A stretch of 64,000 nt of DNA from Elymus sibiricus (lineage: Eukaryota > Streptophyta > Magnoliopsida > Poales > Poaceae). The stretch lies in the NCBI GenBank assembly GCA_039707655.1, contig CM077672.1:199058537-199122536 (forward strand), given 5' to 3'. Under the pieces are notes generated by a model. That model saw only the letters and a list, made by a program, of their open reading frames with translations, did not search any database and was not told where the DNA came from. Both the position numbers and the translations under genes were made by a program. This document shows, piece after piece, positions 1 through 9,990 of the stretch. Numbering within the stretch: position 1 is the stretch's first letter; each line of letters opens with the position of its first letter.

Positions 1-2
1 GG

Positions 3-644
3 GAGGAGGCGGATGCTTACGAGAAGATGCTCCAGGAGCAAGCTGCCTCACGCGAGCACCGGCTTAAGGCGCGGGAGGAGGCCGCGGAGGTTCTCGAGGG
101 CTAGCTCGCGTCCCACGAAGCTGAGCTCCCAAAGCGCGAGGACGTCCTTAGGTCCTAGGAGGTGGTCGCTACCCGTGAGGCGAACGCCAAGACCCGGGAA
201 GATGAGCTCGCGGCATCTGCATCCGCACAGGAGGCAGAATGGGAGTGCCCACTGGCGAAGGAGCGTGAGCTGGCGGCCGCCCAGGCCGCTCTGGACGAGC
301 AGAGGAGCCTCGCGGCCAAGCGGGATGAGCTCCAGGCCGAGGTTGACGACCTCAAGAAGCAGCTGCTGGACACGGATGCCACCGTCGAGGAAGCATGCCG
401 TGACCTGCTGACCCAGGTGACAACGCGACTCTTCAGCAACCTCCTCCGCCTCGACGATCGCTTCGACTTCGGGCGGGTGGTGACCCCCATCCTGGCGGAG
501 CTCCGCGAACCCCTCGAGGAGGCTGTGAGGGAGCGCATGGCCAGCTTCGTCGGGCTGTATGCCTTCGAGCCTGAAGTCAGCGGTGGCAGCGAGCCCCCTC
601 GTGACGGCAGTGGGAGCGGCGACGGCGGCGCCTCATGCGCCTAA
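3..644 (+). pseudogene. C-terminal part of TE-1 antisense ORF (coiled-coil protein)
   Basis: This frame runs opposite to the element's gag-pol, between the RT remnant and the 3' LTR. It is open from base 3 to a TAA at 642-644 apart from two in-frame TAG codons at 102-104 and 156-158. The protein is rich in Glu, Ala, Arg and Lys in heptad-like patterns (AKERELAAAQAALDEQR), which predicts a long coiled coil, followed by a tail ending in a Gly/Ser-rich stretch. The same tail is found on the minus strand of TE-3 ending at 21053. Antisense ORFs in this position are known from Tat/Grande-like plant elements; their function is unsettled. The N-terminal part is outside the window. Confidence 0.7.
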
Positions 645-1710
645 ATTCTCCTTAACCTGTTGCTGTAATAGGGTAGATGTGGCCCTGTGGGGGCATGAAA
701 ACATTTGCATGGTACTTTTGCTGTAAGCACTTAATGATTCATGTGTTTTTGCTTTCCTCCCTAGGCCCTTATTTCCCTTTTACATTGCCTTCGCGCCCTG
801 TGTCACTGGGACCCAGCCCCCGAGGCGGGCTACACCGTTGCTGGTATGCCCAGAGCGTGCGCTCGGCAAGGCCAGAGGGTGTAGGGCTCTTAGGGCTAGT
901 AGGAGTCCCTGAGGCACGATGCTCAGGGTCCCCCCCTTGACGCACAGGCGGCTCGTGCCAAGGAAATTAGGTTGCCATGAGAGAGAAACGAGAGGGAAAG
1001 GACCCGAGGGGTGTTTTAGACTTAGCTCCTTTGATGCGTGCTGCTTAGGGCGAGTCCTTTGTGGGGCGCGGCTCGTGAGGTGCAGTCCCTCATGAGGCCT
1101 TCCGCCCGCAGGACGCCGCTCGCGGCGCCTCCCGAGGGGGGCTTCTGAGGGCTTCGTATCCTGCACCAGGGAAACTGCCAAGTTTTTGCAAATAGTGCAG
1201 CAGGGCACGCTCGCGAGGTCACCTGTGGGTGTTACGCGAGGAGACAAGAGCACCAAGGACCTGGTGAGGTGACGTGCATGGGAGCAGGCCTGCGAGCCAG
1301 AGCTCAGTCGCTTGGGTTTTTCAGTGCTGCTGGGACTGACCCGAGCACAGACACCGTGACCAGCCCCCATTCGTGTGATAGGCACGGGTGAGACCGTGAG
1401 TGCGGGCCCCACAGCTGCGAGAACACAGGGTTTTGAGGGAAATAAGCTTTACTGATGCATGAAGCAAGTTCATTACATAATAGAAAGATACATGCTGCCA
1501 TGTTCGACACGGGTCAGCTTGAGGATGTGACGGCCGAGGGGCCCTCAAGTAGGCCACCAGCACGGAGCATGGGGCATCCACTAGCGCTAAGCATGGGGCT
1601 TCCACGAGAGTGGGAGGGAGCTCTCACGAGCCGGAGGCAGCGTGGGTAGAGAGAGCCCCGGAGCGTGTACAGCTCCATGTCGCTCGTATCCGTGGGGACA
1701 TGGATAGAAC
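645..1710. other. TE-1 noncoding region between RT remnant and antisense ORF
   Basis: No convincing coding frame on either strand. The sequence corresponds in reverse orientation to 19988-21052 of TE-3, including the stretch around 1455-1560 that matches TE-3 near 20165-20250. It holds several TCGCGA palindromes. It probably represents 3' untranslated DNA of the element. Confidence 0.6.
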
Positions 1711-2164
1711 TTACGGTGATGGCGGGCGTTCCATGTGTTTGGTACCGGAACACCCACCTCCGTCATGAGTGGGGCCGCGGCGGGCCGGTGGGCGAGTGTT
1801 AACCACCTTCGTGTTCCATGCGATGTGGGGCTCCAGGCTCATGAGGATCAGCCTCGCGAAGGTGGCTCCGGCACCTTCCAGGCCGAACGGCATGCGCACG
1901 AGCCAGGGCAAGCCCATGGTGATGCGCTGAAGAGGGAAGGGGCCTGTGGGGCAAGCCTGGTTGAGGGCGATGAAGTCGACGCACATGCGCACGCTATCGC
2001 ATGGCCTGGCGACGGGGGTGAGGCTGGCGATCGACTTGGGGTGGGGGGCGTCACGTGCGGTTCCAGCATCCTGGGCTTGTTGACTTCCTGCTTCTCGGGC
2101 GCCTGACGCCGTTCCTTCTGCTTGACGGGCCACGCGTTCCGGCGCGCGACTGAGTGGTGCTCGA
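1711..2164 (-). pseudogene. Reverse transcriptase remnant of TE-1 (internal deletions)
   Basis: The frame keeps an RT block with the motif RMCVDFIALNQACP (palm entry) and then jumps to MPFGLEGAGATFARL. The DAYSGYHQ-type segment that should lie between them is absent. After NTKV the frame continues into unrelated sequence, so the YVDD catalytic motif is missing as well. Both breaks recur at the same places in TE-3 (19469-19987). No RNase H or integrase follows. The product cannot be an active polymerase. Confidence 0.8.
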
Positions 2165-2716
2165 TCACCTCCCTCGGGTGGCTGGGCGCGCCTGATGCTG
2201 TCCAAGCCAATGCACCAGGGCCAATGGGTGAGCCACATCGAAGACGATGAACTTCGTGCGGTAGTTCTTGCGGGTGCCGATGGTGACGGGAAGGCACACC
2301 TGTCCCAGGGGGACAGTGGAGCCGTCGGTGACGCCCGAGAAGGGCCTGGTGGGCATCAGGTGCTTGTAGGGCACTTGGAGCATCTCGAAGGTCTCGATGG
2401 AGATCACGTTGAGGCCGGCACCTCCATCGATGAGGGTCTTGATGGCCGCGACGTTGCTGATGGTGGGGGTGCACAGCAGGGGGATGGCGCCCACTGTCTT
2501 CGTGGACTTGGGGTGGTCGCTGGCGTCGAAGGCGATGGGGAACTCAGACCACTTGAGGCGGACGGCGGACTCGAGCATCGGGAGGGCCGCGTTCACCTCC
2601 TGAGAGAACTGCTTGAAGCAGCGGTTGGATGGAGGGGCCACCCTACGGGGCTCTTGGTAGCCGCCAGCGTTCTCAGTGGGAGGGGAGTCAATGGCGCATA
2701 TTGGTGTGGCGTTGGC
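2165..2716 (-). pseudogene. Retropepsin-like protease remnant of TE-1
   Basis: This stretch is in the same frame as gag and is separated from it only by the TAG at 2717-2719. It contains FDASDHPKSTKTVG and the active-site-like motif IDGGAGLNVIS, the Tat-lineage version of D-S/T-G. After FDVA the frame departs from TE-3: about 390 bp present in TE-3 (roughly 19100-19490) is missing, and the sequence resumes near PREVIEH in another frame. The ORF therefore ends in out-of-frame residues at 2165. Read as an inactive protease with a private deletion. Confidence 0.75.
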
Positions 2717-4261
2717 CTAAGGGTCAGCCTGCCGCGGCTGGTTCTGCCAGCATTGACGGTTGTTGTCGCCAGCGCCGTTGTTGTGGTTGTCGCCCCAGCG
2801 GCCACCTCCGCTGCCGCCACCGCGCCCCTTGCCGCACTCCTTATGGCGCTCAGTGCGGCCCTTGCGAAGCAGCTTGAGCTCGTGGTAGTCTTCCGTGCTT
2901 TGGGAGTTCATGTTGTGGTAGGCACAGAAAGGGCAATCGTCCTTCTTGGCCTCACTGCAGTCGCAGCCGCGCTTGTACCCTGGTTCCACAGCGAGCACGG
3001 TAGGGCCCTTGCGCTTGGTGTCCTTGCCCTTGGGTTTCGCCGCGTCAGGCTCGGCATCGATGCCGTTGTGGAGGAAGAGGCGCCCCTCCTTGGCCTTGGC
3101 ACAACAGTCGGCAAGGACGAACAGCTCTGCCGCGGAGTCGAGCTCGTCCCTGACTGAGAGCTTCTCGCGCATTTTTACGTCCATGACGCCATTGGTGAAG
3201 GCGGAGATGATCGCAGCGTCGGAGGCCTTCGGGATCTTGTGGCGCCCGTAGCTGAAGCGCTGGATGAACTTGCGAAGGGGCTCGCCTGGCCGCTGGCGCA
3301 CGTTCCACAGGTCGTTGATCATGAGGGCACGGTCGCTCGTGCCCTTGAAGTTGACGCTGAACTGCTTGCACAGGTCCTCCCACGAGGATATGGAAGCCTC
3401 GGGGAGGTTCATGAGCCACGAGCGTGCAGCGTTCTTGAGGGCCATGGGGAACCAGTTCTCCATGACCCGGTTGTCCCCCCTCGCGGCCTGGATGTTGATG
3501 GTGTAGAGTAGGAGGAACTCCGTGGGGTTGGCGGTGCCGTCGTAGTGCTGGGGGAGGTCTGGCTTGAACTTGTCGGGCCACACCACATGACGTAGCTCGG
3601 GGGCGAGGGCCAGGTAGCCCCCGTTGGTGACGGCCCCACTGTCGAGGGCTGCGCGGATCTGGCACCCAGCCATGGCGACGTCATGGTGGATGCGGTCCTG
3701 GCGGTTGCGCGCCTTCTCAAGGGCCACGCGCGCGTCCGGGGGCGCGCGGTGGACGATCTGGCAGCTGTCGCCATCACCTTCCAGCGCGAGCGAGCCGCGG
3801 GATAGCTCCGGGGCGCGTGCGGCGGGGCTGCGCTCGGGCACGTCATGGTCCGGAGGAGGAGAAGGAGGCGCGTCGTGCCCGGCCCGGTCCGCGCGGGACG
3901 GCGGAGCGGGCATGGAGCGAGAGGGTGCCTGGCCATCGCGCGCGGCGTCGACGAGCTCGGTGATGCACCCGAGCCAGGCATCGTAGCCGTCCTCGGTGGG
4001 GCGGTAGCGCAGTAGCTCCTGCGCCATGAGCAGCGCAGCGTGCGGAGCGGGAGGGTCACGACGCATGAGCGAGGAGGTGGCGGCGGAGCGGACGTGCGCC
4101 TGCTCATTCACTGATGGGTGGGCGGAGGAGGCCACCCGCTCCCCAACAGGTTCAGTGGCAGCGCGGGGGCGGCATCCAGGGGCACCACGGGCGGCGGGCG
4201 CCCGGACCGTGGCGGCGGCTCGACGTGCAGTGCGTTCTCGGCGAGCGGCGGCGTCATCCAT
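2717..4261 (-). pseudogene. gag of TE-1 (Tat-like capsid/nucleocapsid precursor)
   Basis: The 514-codon frame starts at the ATG at 4261-4259 (MDDAAARRE), chosen because TE-3 has an equivalent ATG (MDDTAVRHE) just after its primer-binding site. The N-terminal third is Pro/Arg/Ala-rich. A retrotransposon gag domain spans about residues 230-390, with GTANPTEFLLLYTINI, WLMNLPEASISSW and GEPLRKFIQRFS. Near residue 445 is a zinc-knuckle-like segment CPFCAYHNMN...TEDYHEL; relatives usually have Cys where this copy has Tyr, so a zinc ligand may be lost (inference). A TAG ends it at 2717-2719, after which the frame continues directly into protease. In the family gag and pol are normally one frame, so I read the TAG as a nonsense change. 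Confidence 0.82.
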
Positions 4262-4304
4262 GTCGATGCTGGCGTCGGGGTCGGAGGCACCAAGATTGCA
4301 AGTC

Positions 4305-4322
4305 CCCCTACCTGGCGCGCCA
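4305..4322 (-). other. TE-1 primer-binding site
   Basis: The 18 bases read TGGCGCGCCAGGTAGGGG on the minus strand, two bases inside the 5' LTR. TE-3 has the same site at 18037-18054 and TE-7 a one-base variant at 56263-56280. I have not assigned the priming tRNA. Confidence 0.7.
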
Positions 4323-4324
4323 AA

Positions 4325-5173
4325 TGTCAGAGTCGAGGATCTGCGTCCAAGAAACTTCTCCAAGAACTTAGGATTCGAACTCTGGGGACTTTGCCTGGCA
4401 ACCTACGACACGACGGTGACTACGGTGGGAACACGACGGGCTCGCTGGCTCTCACCTGACATGACGGGGACGCGCGAGCTACCCAGGTTCGGGCCACCGT
4501 GCGGTGTAATACCCTACTCCTGCCTGTGTTGGATTGCTTTGTGGTCGAGAGCTCGTGCTCCAGATACAAGGGGTGCGGGGGAGAATGGGTCGATCCCCTT
4601 ACATGGAGGTGGCCCTGTCCCTTTTGTAGTGCCTTGGTCCTCTTCCCCGAAAATATGAGCGGGAAAGGGTAGCCACAGGGCGGCAATTCAAAGGGGAACA
4701 GGTGCGCAGGCTTATCCTGACTAAAGGCGGTCTCCGCCTGATAAAGTAGTCTCCGTGACGCACTGGTGGGCTTGGCGATGACCTTCCTCCTGGCGTGCCA
4801 ATCCGTCCTGATCTTCTATCACCAAAGAGGAAAGCCTTTGGGACCTGCTTTGGGGGAAGCAGATGCCCCTGCTCCCTTAACACCAGAATGGAAGCTGGGC
4901 TCGGTCACGCCCCGCTGTCCTTATCCTGACAGCGGGTCGTCACCCATGTGCTGGGCGCGGAGCCCCGCGGCTGGCGCCATACGATCTGCTTCGCGAGGAG
5001 GCCTCGCGAGGCAACCTGGTGATTGGCGGCGAGGAGCCTCGCGAGGCGCCCCCTCGTGAGGCGGCTTCCTCCGGAGCGGCCGCGGCAGGGTCACCCTCCT
5101 GGGCCGGCCCAAGCATGGTCCTCTGGGCTAGAGGCAGGTGGGCCGTGGTACCCTGGTTCCCACTGGGCCGACA
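4325..5173 (-). repeat. TE-1 5' LTR (849 bp)
   Basis: It has TG...CA termini (TGTCAG...CCGACA in plus orientation). It aligns with the two 888-bp LTRs of TE-3. It contains the family's shared block AGTAGGGTATTACACCGCACG in reverse orientation near 4500, and several GCCTCGCGAGGC palindromes between about 4990 and 5070. Confidence 0.88.
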
Positions 5174-6060
5174 TGCATGTATATCGATCGATCTCCCTCT
5201 GTACATATAGCTAGGTCGACTATAACTCTTTTTCACCACGCACTGATCGATCTACCTCACTTGATAAGTCTCTCCCTTTCCTCGATACACGACGATTGCT
5301 CTCCTATCTAGTTAGGTCTACTTAACACAGACATATCGCCCTCCCCCCCATCATCCATGCATGCCTCCCGACTCGTCTCTCACACACGCGCGCACACAGA
5401 CACACATCGCCTCTCTTATTGATATTACAGTCGTACCCTCCGTTTGTCTAGTAGGCCTCTCCCACCATCTCCGAGAAGCAACTCCACCACCACCCCTCCG
5501 GCACTCTAGCTCTGTCTCTCTCCCAACCTTCATTATTCCTCTCCTACACATATGCATGGATGCCGATCGATCTCCCTCAATACATAGCCAGGTCTCTCCT
5601 TCTCCACACGTCTACCTGTCGATCTACCTCTTTAGTTAGGTCTCTGCCCACCCCCACACACACACACCGATAGTCGAATGCTCTAGTTAGGTCTCCCTGC
5701 CACACACAAACTGCACCTGTCCCCTTTCACGTTCCAGTAGGCCAGCCACCCTATATCTTTGATGTGCGCACACACAATTTCGCTGGCTCTCTTTATCGAT
5801 CTCGCACCCATACACCTTCATTCCTCTCTTCTATTCTATCGATATCTCACGCCGATGATCCCTCCCCTCTCTTCTCGTGGATCGCCCCCTCTATATATGA
5901 TATATCTAGGCTTCCGTTTCACACGCATTGCATATTTTACATTTTTTTTGAGATATCATTGACTCATATTCCCTGTCTATCTCTCACGCACACAAATACA
6001 CATACAAAATCACCCCCCCCCAAAAAAACACTCACGAACGCACTCACCATCTCTCTCTAG
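5174..6060. repeat. Pyrimidine-rich and CA-rich low-complexity DNA
   Basis: Long CT-rich and CA-rich runs, with repeated short phrases such as GATCGATCTCCCTC and GTTAGGTCT. A C10-A7 run lies near 6015-6030. The strand bias (C+T on plus) is strong. No ORF here has coding character. Confidence 0.75.
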
Positions 6061-6380
6061 GTTTGTATCTCTCTCACACACACCCACGTAGGCGGGGTAC
6101 GTGCACGAAGAGAAGAGGTGCACGCACGACGCATGTACTGACATCTCGTTCCCAACCACACCCGTGCGGGTACAAGGTGGAGCTCATTTCTGTACGAAAA
6201 GGCAGCACACGTGATAATTTGACGCGTGTCGGTTGTTCACTTGATGGAGGGTCATGTACCATGCGTGAACGAAATAAAGTGCGACTTGACGCGTTGGCAC
6301 ATTATTTTTAAATAAAGTTTTATTCCTCAATGGCACGTACAGAATATAAAACGATTGTATGGAGAGAAAAACAAAAACCG

Positions 6381-6410
6381 CTCCACTATACTAGTACTAC
6401 AAATATAGGC
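6381..6410 (+). promoter_or_regulatory. Putative core promoter of U1
   Basis: CTCCACTATACTAGTACTACAAATATAGG lies just upstream of AGGAGCCTCA, the start of the leader conserved in U1, U2 and U4. The equivalent positions in U2 and U4 hold clearer TATA boxes. The TATA here (AAATATAGG) is weak. Confidence 0.4.
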
Positions 6411-6727
6411 AGGAGCCTCAATGCTTGCTTGCTGGGGTTTGTCTCTTCACACTCTCTCACACAAGATGGCAGTGGCCAATCTCTCTCTCTCTAACCATTG
6501 GTCACTGATCCGGCCGGATCCCGTCCGCCGGCGGAAAGGGAGGATGTGCAGCGTTGCTCCGGTTGGTGGCGTCGAGGCAGGAAACCCTCTGCCGGCGCGT
6601 TCCGATCTGCGGTACCCGCCATTCTCTCCGACCAAGCTCTGGCACGGTAGGGCCTTCGACCCTTGCTTGCTGCCGCAGCAGATCTCGCCCGCCACCGCCC
6701 TCCTACTTACATCCCGATGACCCTCAG
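6411..6727 (+). other. Putative exon 1 of U1
   Basis: GC-rich segment conserved among units, containing CACTGATCCGGCCGGATCC and ending CCCGATGACCCTCAG before GTACAG, a plausible splice donor. An ORF of 99 codons starts at 6421, with an internal ATG at 6466 (MAVANLSLSNHW). Its stop TGA at 6718-6720 lies just before the donor, so either the exon is untranslated or the start differs. Parallel frames in U2-U4 share pieces such as RPDP-RR-KGRMCSV and CSVDFV. No known domain was recognised. Confidence 0.45.
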
Positions 6728-7132
6728 GTACAGCTTCCTCTGGAACCGGCCTTGCGCCCAACTTCCCACGTCGCTGCATGTGGATCTTCTCTAGTTCTTT
6801 GCCTAAAACGTACTAGCTCGGCCGGCGTACTTTCCATTTTCCAATCTTGTCCTCACACCGTTTGAGAGAAACCACTGTGCTGTTATCTTTCCCTTAAGAT
6901 AATGAATATGCTTGTTTTTGTCGGCGTATGTGTCATCAACTGTCATTGGGACAGCACAAAGGGAGTTTGGAGTTCCTATCGTCCTCATCCAACTCTCAGC
7001 CTAATCTTCTCCAACAAGTAGTTAGCCTCAAGAGAGACTGCAAAGGTGACTGACTTCTATTTGTGTGTTTATTGTTTCATCAACAGTGCCACTATTATTG
7101 TAATCACACTTACTCAATATCTTTGCTAACAG

Positions 7133-7284
7133 GGACATTCAGCTCTATTTTAGTGGAACTGCACAAAATGATCGGAATGTTCCATGCTTCTGACAGCTCC
7201 TTTCTTTGCCAACATGTCATGTTGATTTTGACAGAGCTGTGGGAAAGTAGCTGCCAACCAATGAATATTGTGCCCAGGAAATGA
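7133..7284 (+). other. Putative exon 2 of U1
   Basis: It follows the acceptor CTTTGCTAACAG (AG at 7131-7132) and contains TTTTAGTGGAACTGCACAAAATGATCGG in two adjoining parts, the conserved exon 2 motif of the array. In the frame conserved elsewhere this encodes a version of FSGTAQ. The ORF 7063-7284 covers it in another frame. Function unknown. Confidence 0.4.
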
Positions 7285-8206
7285 AAGCATTCCTATGGAG
7301 AGCATCGATCATTTTTTCTTTTTTCTTTACTTGTACACCTTCTCACAACTTTGTCTTCAGTTGTGATGTAAATATTGGCTCTGATCTGCGAATCATTGAG
7401 ATGCATTAGCAAAGTTAGTTAGTTTTTTCTTTCAAAAGAGCATGGATGTTAGTTTCCTTTGTATTTGATGGAATGTTGTAACGAGACAACCTTCCAGCTG
7501 GCAAGACACATGAAACAAAAGCTAAAAGCTTCATAGCGTTGTACAATTTCATGTCGCTCAAAAATTATGTGTACATATATTATGTAAACAAATGCTGAAA
7601 GCTTGATAGCATTGCCAGAAGCAATTCTACTCCAGCATCCGAGTCCACGTGCCATGCACCAAATTAGAGTGCACAACCGCACGGGAGACTCCAGCCTGGT
7701 CATTTTGCCGCAGTAATATACTAGTAGTAATGAGCAGTCAAATCACAAGCCCTACCTTTCCCACAGTAAGTTGCTTGGAGGAAGCAACCAACAATTCAAT
7801 CTTCTTTGAATCCGCTCCTACTACTAGGAGCAACTATAAATACTCTACTAAGGAGAACACAGACGGGCTAGGTGTCGCACGGAGGTCATATGGTGATAGT
7901 GTGATCTGAGGAGTAAATACTTCACTGGGCTGCCGTTTTCCGCACTACTCCGGAGTAAATGCATACTAGTAGTAGTAGAAGATTGCTTTATCACAGATTA
8001 AAATAAAATAAGAGTGCATACACTCCACTGTGCGGTTCCTAGTGTACCTGTATACTGTACTACTCATACGATTAAACCTTGCGCTTGGCTCTTCGCCTCT
8101 TCGTGAAGTCAAACAATTATGGTACTACAGTGTATGCTTATGGCAATCTGACACCGAATGAACTGCTGCACGTCCACCGCATGGGCGAGGAGAGCGCGCA
8201 GTAGTC

Positions 8207-8336
8207 AAAAGCTTCTCCTCGTCCTAGGAGCCACCATGCATGTGGGAGAGGGAGAGGGCGTAGTAAGCAAGCTTCTCCTCGTTCTCCTCGTCTTGCGAGC
8301 CACCACGTGTGTGGGAGAGGGAGAGGGCATAGTGTA
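8207..8336 (+). repeat. Two-copy tandem duplication of about 65 bp
   Basis: Both copies contain AAGCTTCTCCTCGT, then GAGCCACCA, then GTGGGAGAGGGAGAGGGC and TAGT. The second copy has an extra TTCTCCTCG. It lies between gene-like units and has no evident coding role. Confidence 0.7.
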
Positions 8337-8736
8337 GTATTAGTACTACTGCTAGTCCACTACTTGTCCATACTGCCTCCTTTCCAGTTAATATGGCTTA
8401 ATGGCGGTCACTGGACTTCATAATACGCTCATTACGGTCAATATATATATTTTGTAGTGTTTATACGGTCACTAGCTCACCGTAGAGCACCGTATTGCAC
8501 TTTGTTGACCGGCTAAATAGTCTACGTAGCACTTTTTGACTGGTTAAATTGACACGTGGACTGTGGGTCCCACCTGTCAGTTGGCAGAGGAAAGAAATAA
8601 GTTAAACAAAATTTTACACAGGCGCGGCAGCAGTTCAACCCTTGCGCGGGAACCACCCTGGCTGTGTATGTGTGCGCATGCACGTGTAGGCTGAGCACTT
8701 GAGTGTGAGCGTGTGTGTTGCGTCATGTGTTGTACA

Positions 8737-8843
8737 CATGCATGCGTGCATGCATGTGTACGTGTGACTTCCGCATGCATGCATAAGGGCGTCGCGTGCG
8801 TTTTTGTGTGCAGGTGTACATGTGACAACTACATGCATGCATG
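8737..8843. promoter_or_regulatory. Cluster of CATGCATG (RY-like) motifs
   Basis: CATGCATG occurs at 8737-8744, within 8747-8756, 8773-8783 and 8832-8843, in alternating purine/pyrimidine DNA with GTGTAC repeats. CATGCA is the RY/Sph core bound by B3-domain proteins in plant seed promoters. Whether it acts here is unknown; part of it may simply be a local duplication (TGTACNTGTGAC appears twice). Confidence 0.3.
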
Positions 8844-9290
8844 AGGGTTGTAGTCTTCACATGTTCATATTTCATAACGTACTGCGTGGACGGAGTTTTA
8901 GAGGGCATTACCCCTTGCTGAAATGATGGATGTTAGAGCAGGTAGGGCACATGGGAGTGAGACAAACCTGCATGCACATAAGATCCGATTGCATGGAAAT
9001 ACTACTTCTCGGTCGTCGGAACTCGTTCTTCTTCCTTTCGCCGACACATGGGACATCCGGAATCCAGATCCATGTGTCATGCAAGAAATTAGAGATAAGT
9101 AATTGGGAGTACAAGTGAGACTCAGGAACGGTCACACACGTAGGTGGAGTACCAGCAGGGGATGCAGTAATAATGCCTAATGAGCAGTCAAATCACACAG
9201 TAAGTTGCTCGGACGAAGCAACCATCATTTCTCTCTTCAATGGCAAGTACGCAATATAAAAAGGTTGATATGGATAGAAAAGGAAAACCG

Positions 9291-9317
9291 CTCCACTATA
9301 TATACATAATATAGCCA
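9291..9317 (+). promoter_or_regulatory. Putative core promoter of U2
   Basis: CTCCACTATATATACATAATATAGCC contains a good TATA element and sits directly upstream of the conserved leader CAGGAGCCTAAGC. Confidence 0.45.
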
Positions 9318-9628
9318 GGAGCCTAAGCTACACACTTGCTTGTTGGGGCTGCTCTCTTCACACACTCTCGCACAAAACGACGGTGGCCACACCGCTGTTC
9401 ACATATCTGGCCGGATCCCATCCGCCGGGGGAAGTGGAGGATGTTTTGCGTAGATGCAGTCGCCAGCGATGAGGTAGAAAACCCACTGTGGGCGCGTCAC
9501 GATCAGGGGTCCTGGTCGTTCTCTCTCAGAAAGCTCCGGCGTGGTAGCCTTCGCCCCTTGCTCACTGCCGCGGTATGGGCTGATGCCGCCTCCCACCGCC
9601 CTCCTAGCTACATCCCGATGTCCCTTAG
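9318..9628 (+). other. Putative exon 1 of U2
   Basis: An ORF from 9336 (102 codons) stays open across the exon and 16 bases past the donor CCCTTAG^GTACAAC (exon end 9628). Encoded pieces WPDPIRRGKWRMFCVDAV and FSLRKLRRGSLRPLLTAAVW correspond to parallel frames in U3 and U4. Conservation of the frame among three copies hints at past coding capacity. No family was recognised. Confidence 0.45.
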
Positions 9629-9814
9629 GTACAACTTCCTTTGAGCCGGATTCCTCCACTGCCCCAGCTCCCCACGTCGCTCCATGCGGAACTTTCTGTA
9701 CTTCTTTGCCCCGCACATTGCTCTACCGGCTTCTATTTGTGATGAGTTTATGTCTCATCAACTAGTGCCACTACTATTATTCTAATCACACTTCTTCAAT
9801 ATCTTTGCCAACAG

Positions 9815-9990
9815 CGGTGCTCAGCTCGATTTTAGTGGAAGTGCACAAAATCATCGGATGGTCCATGGGTTCTAGACTTCTTTCCTTCAGAAGTTTCAAC
9901 CTCGCCAGGAAATTAGAGCCTATTTAGGGTTTAGGGTTCAAGGCCTAGGGACTGCATCGATCGTTTTGTTCTTTATTTGTACACCTTCTC
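9815..9990 (+). other. Putative exon 2 of U2
   Basis: Acceptor TATCTTTGCCAACAG ends at 9814. The exon begins CGGTGCTCAGCTCGATTTTAGTGG and encodes AQLDFSGSAQNH in the conserved frame. The 3' end is not defined by any clear donor. Confidence 0.4.

Larger units (their letters stand above)
1..5173 (-). mobile_element. TE-1: Tat-like Gypsy LTR retrotransposon, deletion derivative, left end off window
   Basis: Minus-strand element. From right to left it shows its 5' LTR, a primer-binding site, gag, a protease remnant, an RT remnant, noncoding DNA and the 3' end of an antisense ORF. The 3' LTR lies outside the window. It is the same family as TE-3 at 17147-25185: LTR, gag start, protease, RT remnant and antisense ORF all correspond. 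The base following the LTR on the right starts TGCAT (5174-5178), the only visible candidate TSD copy. Most of RT and all of RNase H and integrase are missing, so it cannot be autonomous. Confidence 0.88.
6061..7430 (+). repeat. Tandem gene-like unit U1
   Basis: First of about five diverged copies of a unit that recurs at 9237-10080 (U2), 11580-28830 (U3, interrupted), 39315-40840 (U4) and about 40840-49910 (U5, interrupted). Each full unit reads: upstream block with CACGTGATAATTTGAC, CCGCTCCACTATA-type promoter, GC-rich exon 1 ending at a GT donor, AT-rich intron, acceptor TTTGCNAACAG, exon 2 with TTTAGTGGAACTGCACAAAA, and a 3' block containing CTTCTCACAACTTTG and AATATTGGCTCTGATC. I do not recognise the gene. 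It may be a decayed coding gene or a noncoding RNA locus. Confidence 0.6.
7431..9236. other. Spacer between U1 and U2
   Basis: No coding frame recognised. Around 7630-7800 is a block (TCCACGTGCCATGCACCAAA, then CAGTAAGTTGCT and GAAGCAACCA) that recurs near 9045-9230 and 10440-10580, so the duplicated unit extends beyond the exons. It also holds a short tandem duplication at 8207-8336, a grass-repeat-like segment with GTGGGTCCCACCTGTCAGT near 8560, and a CATGCATG cluster at 8737-8843. Confidence 0.5.

Noticed and set aside
780..1412. 210-codon minus-strand ORF
   Set aside because: Lies in the noncoding part of TE-1; composition follows GC content, no domain, and the matching part of TE-3 does not keep the frame.
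2195..3157. 320-codon plus-strand ORF opposite TE-1 gag and protease
   Set aside because: Antisense shadow of a real gag-pol region; Val/Ala/Leu-rich with no domain, and no counterpart expected for this part of the element.
5361..6060. Short ORFs in CT/CA-rich DNA (for example 5361-5639 and 5764-6060)
   Set aside because: Low-complexity Ser/Pro/His/Thr translations of simple sequence; no start context or conservation.
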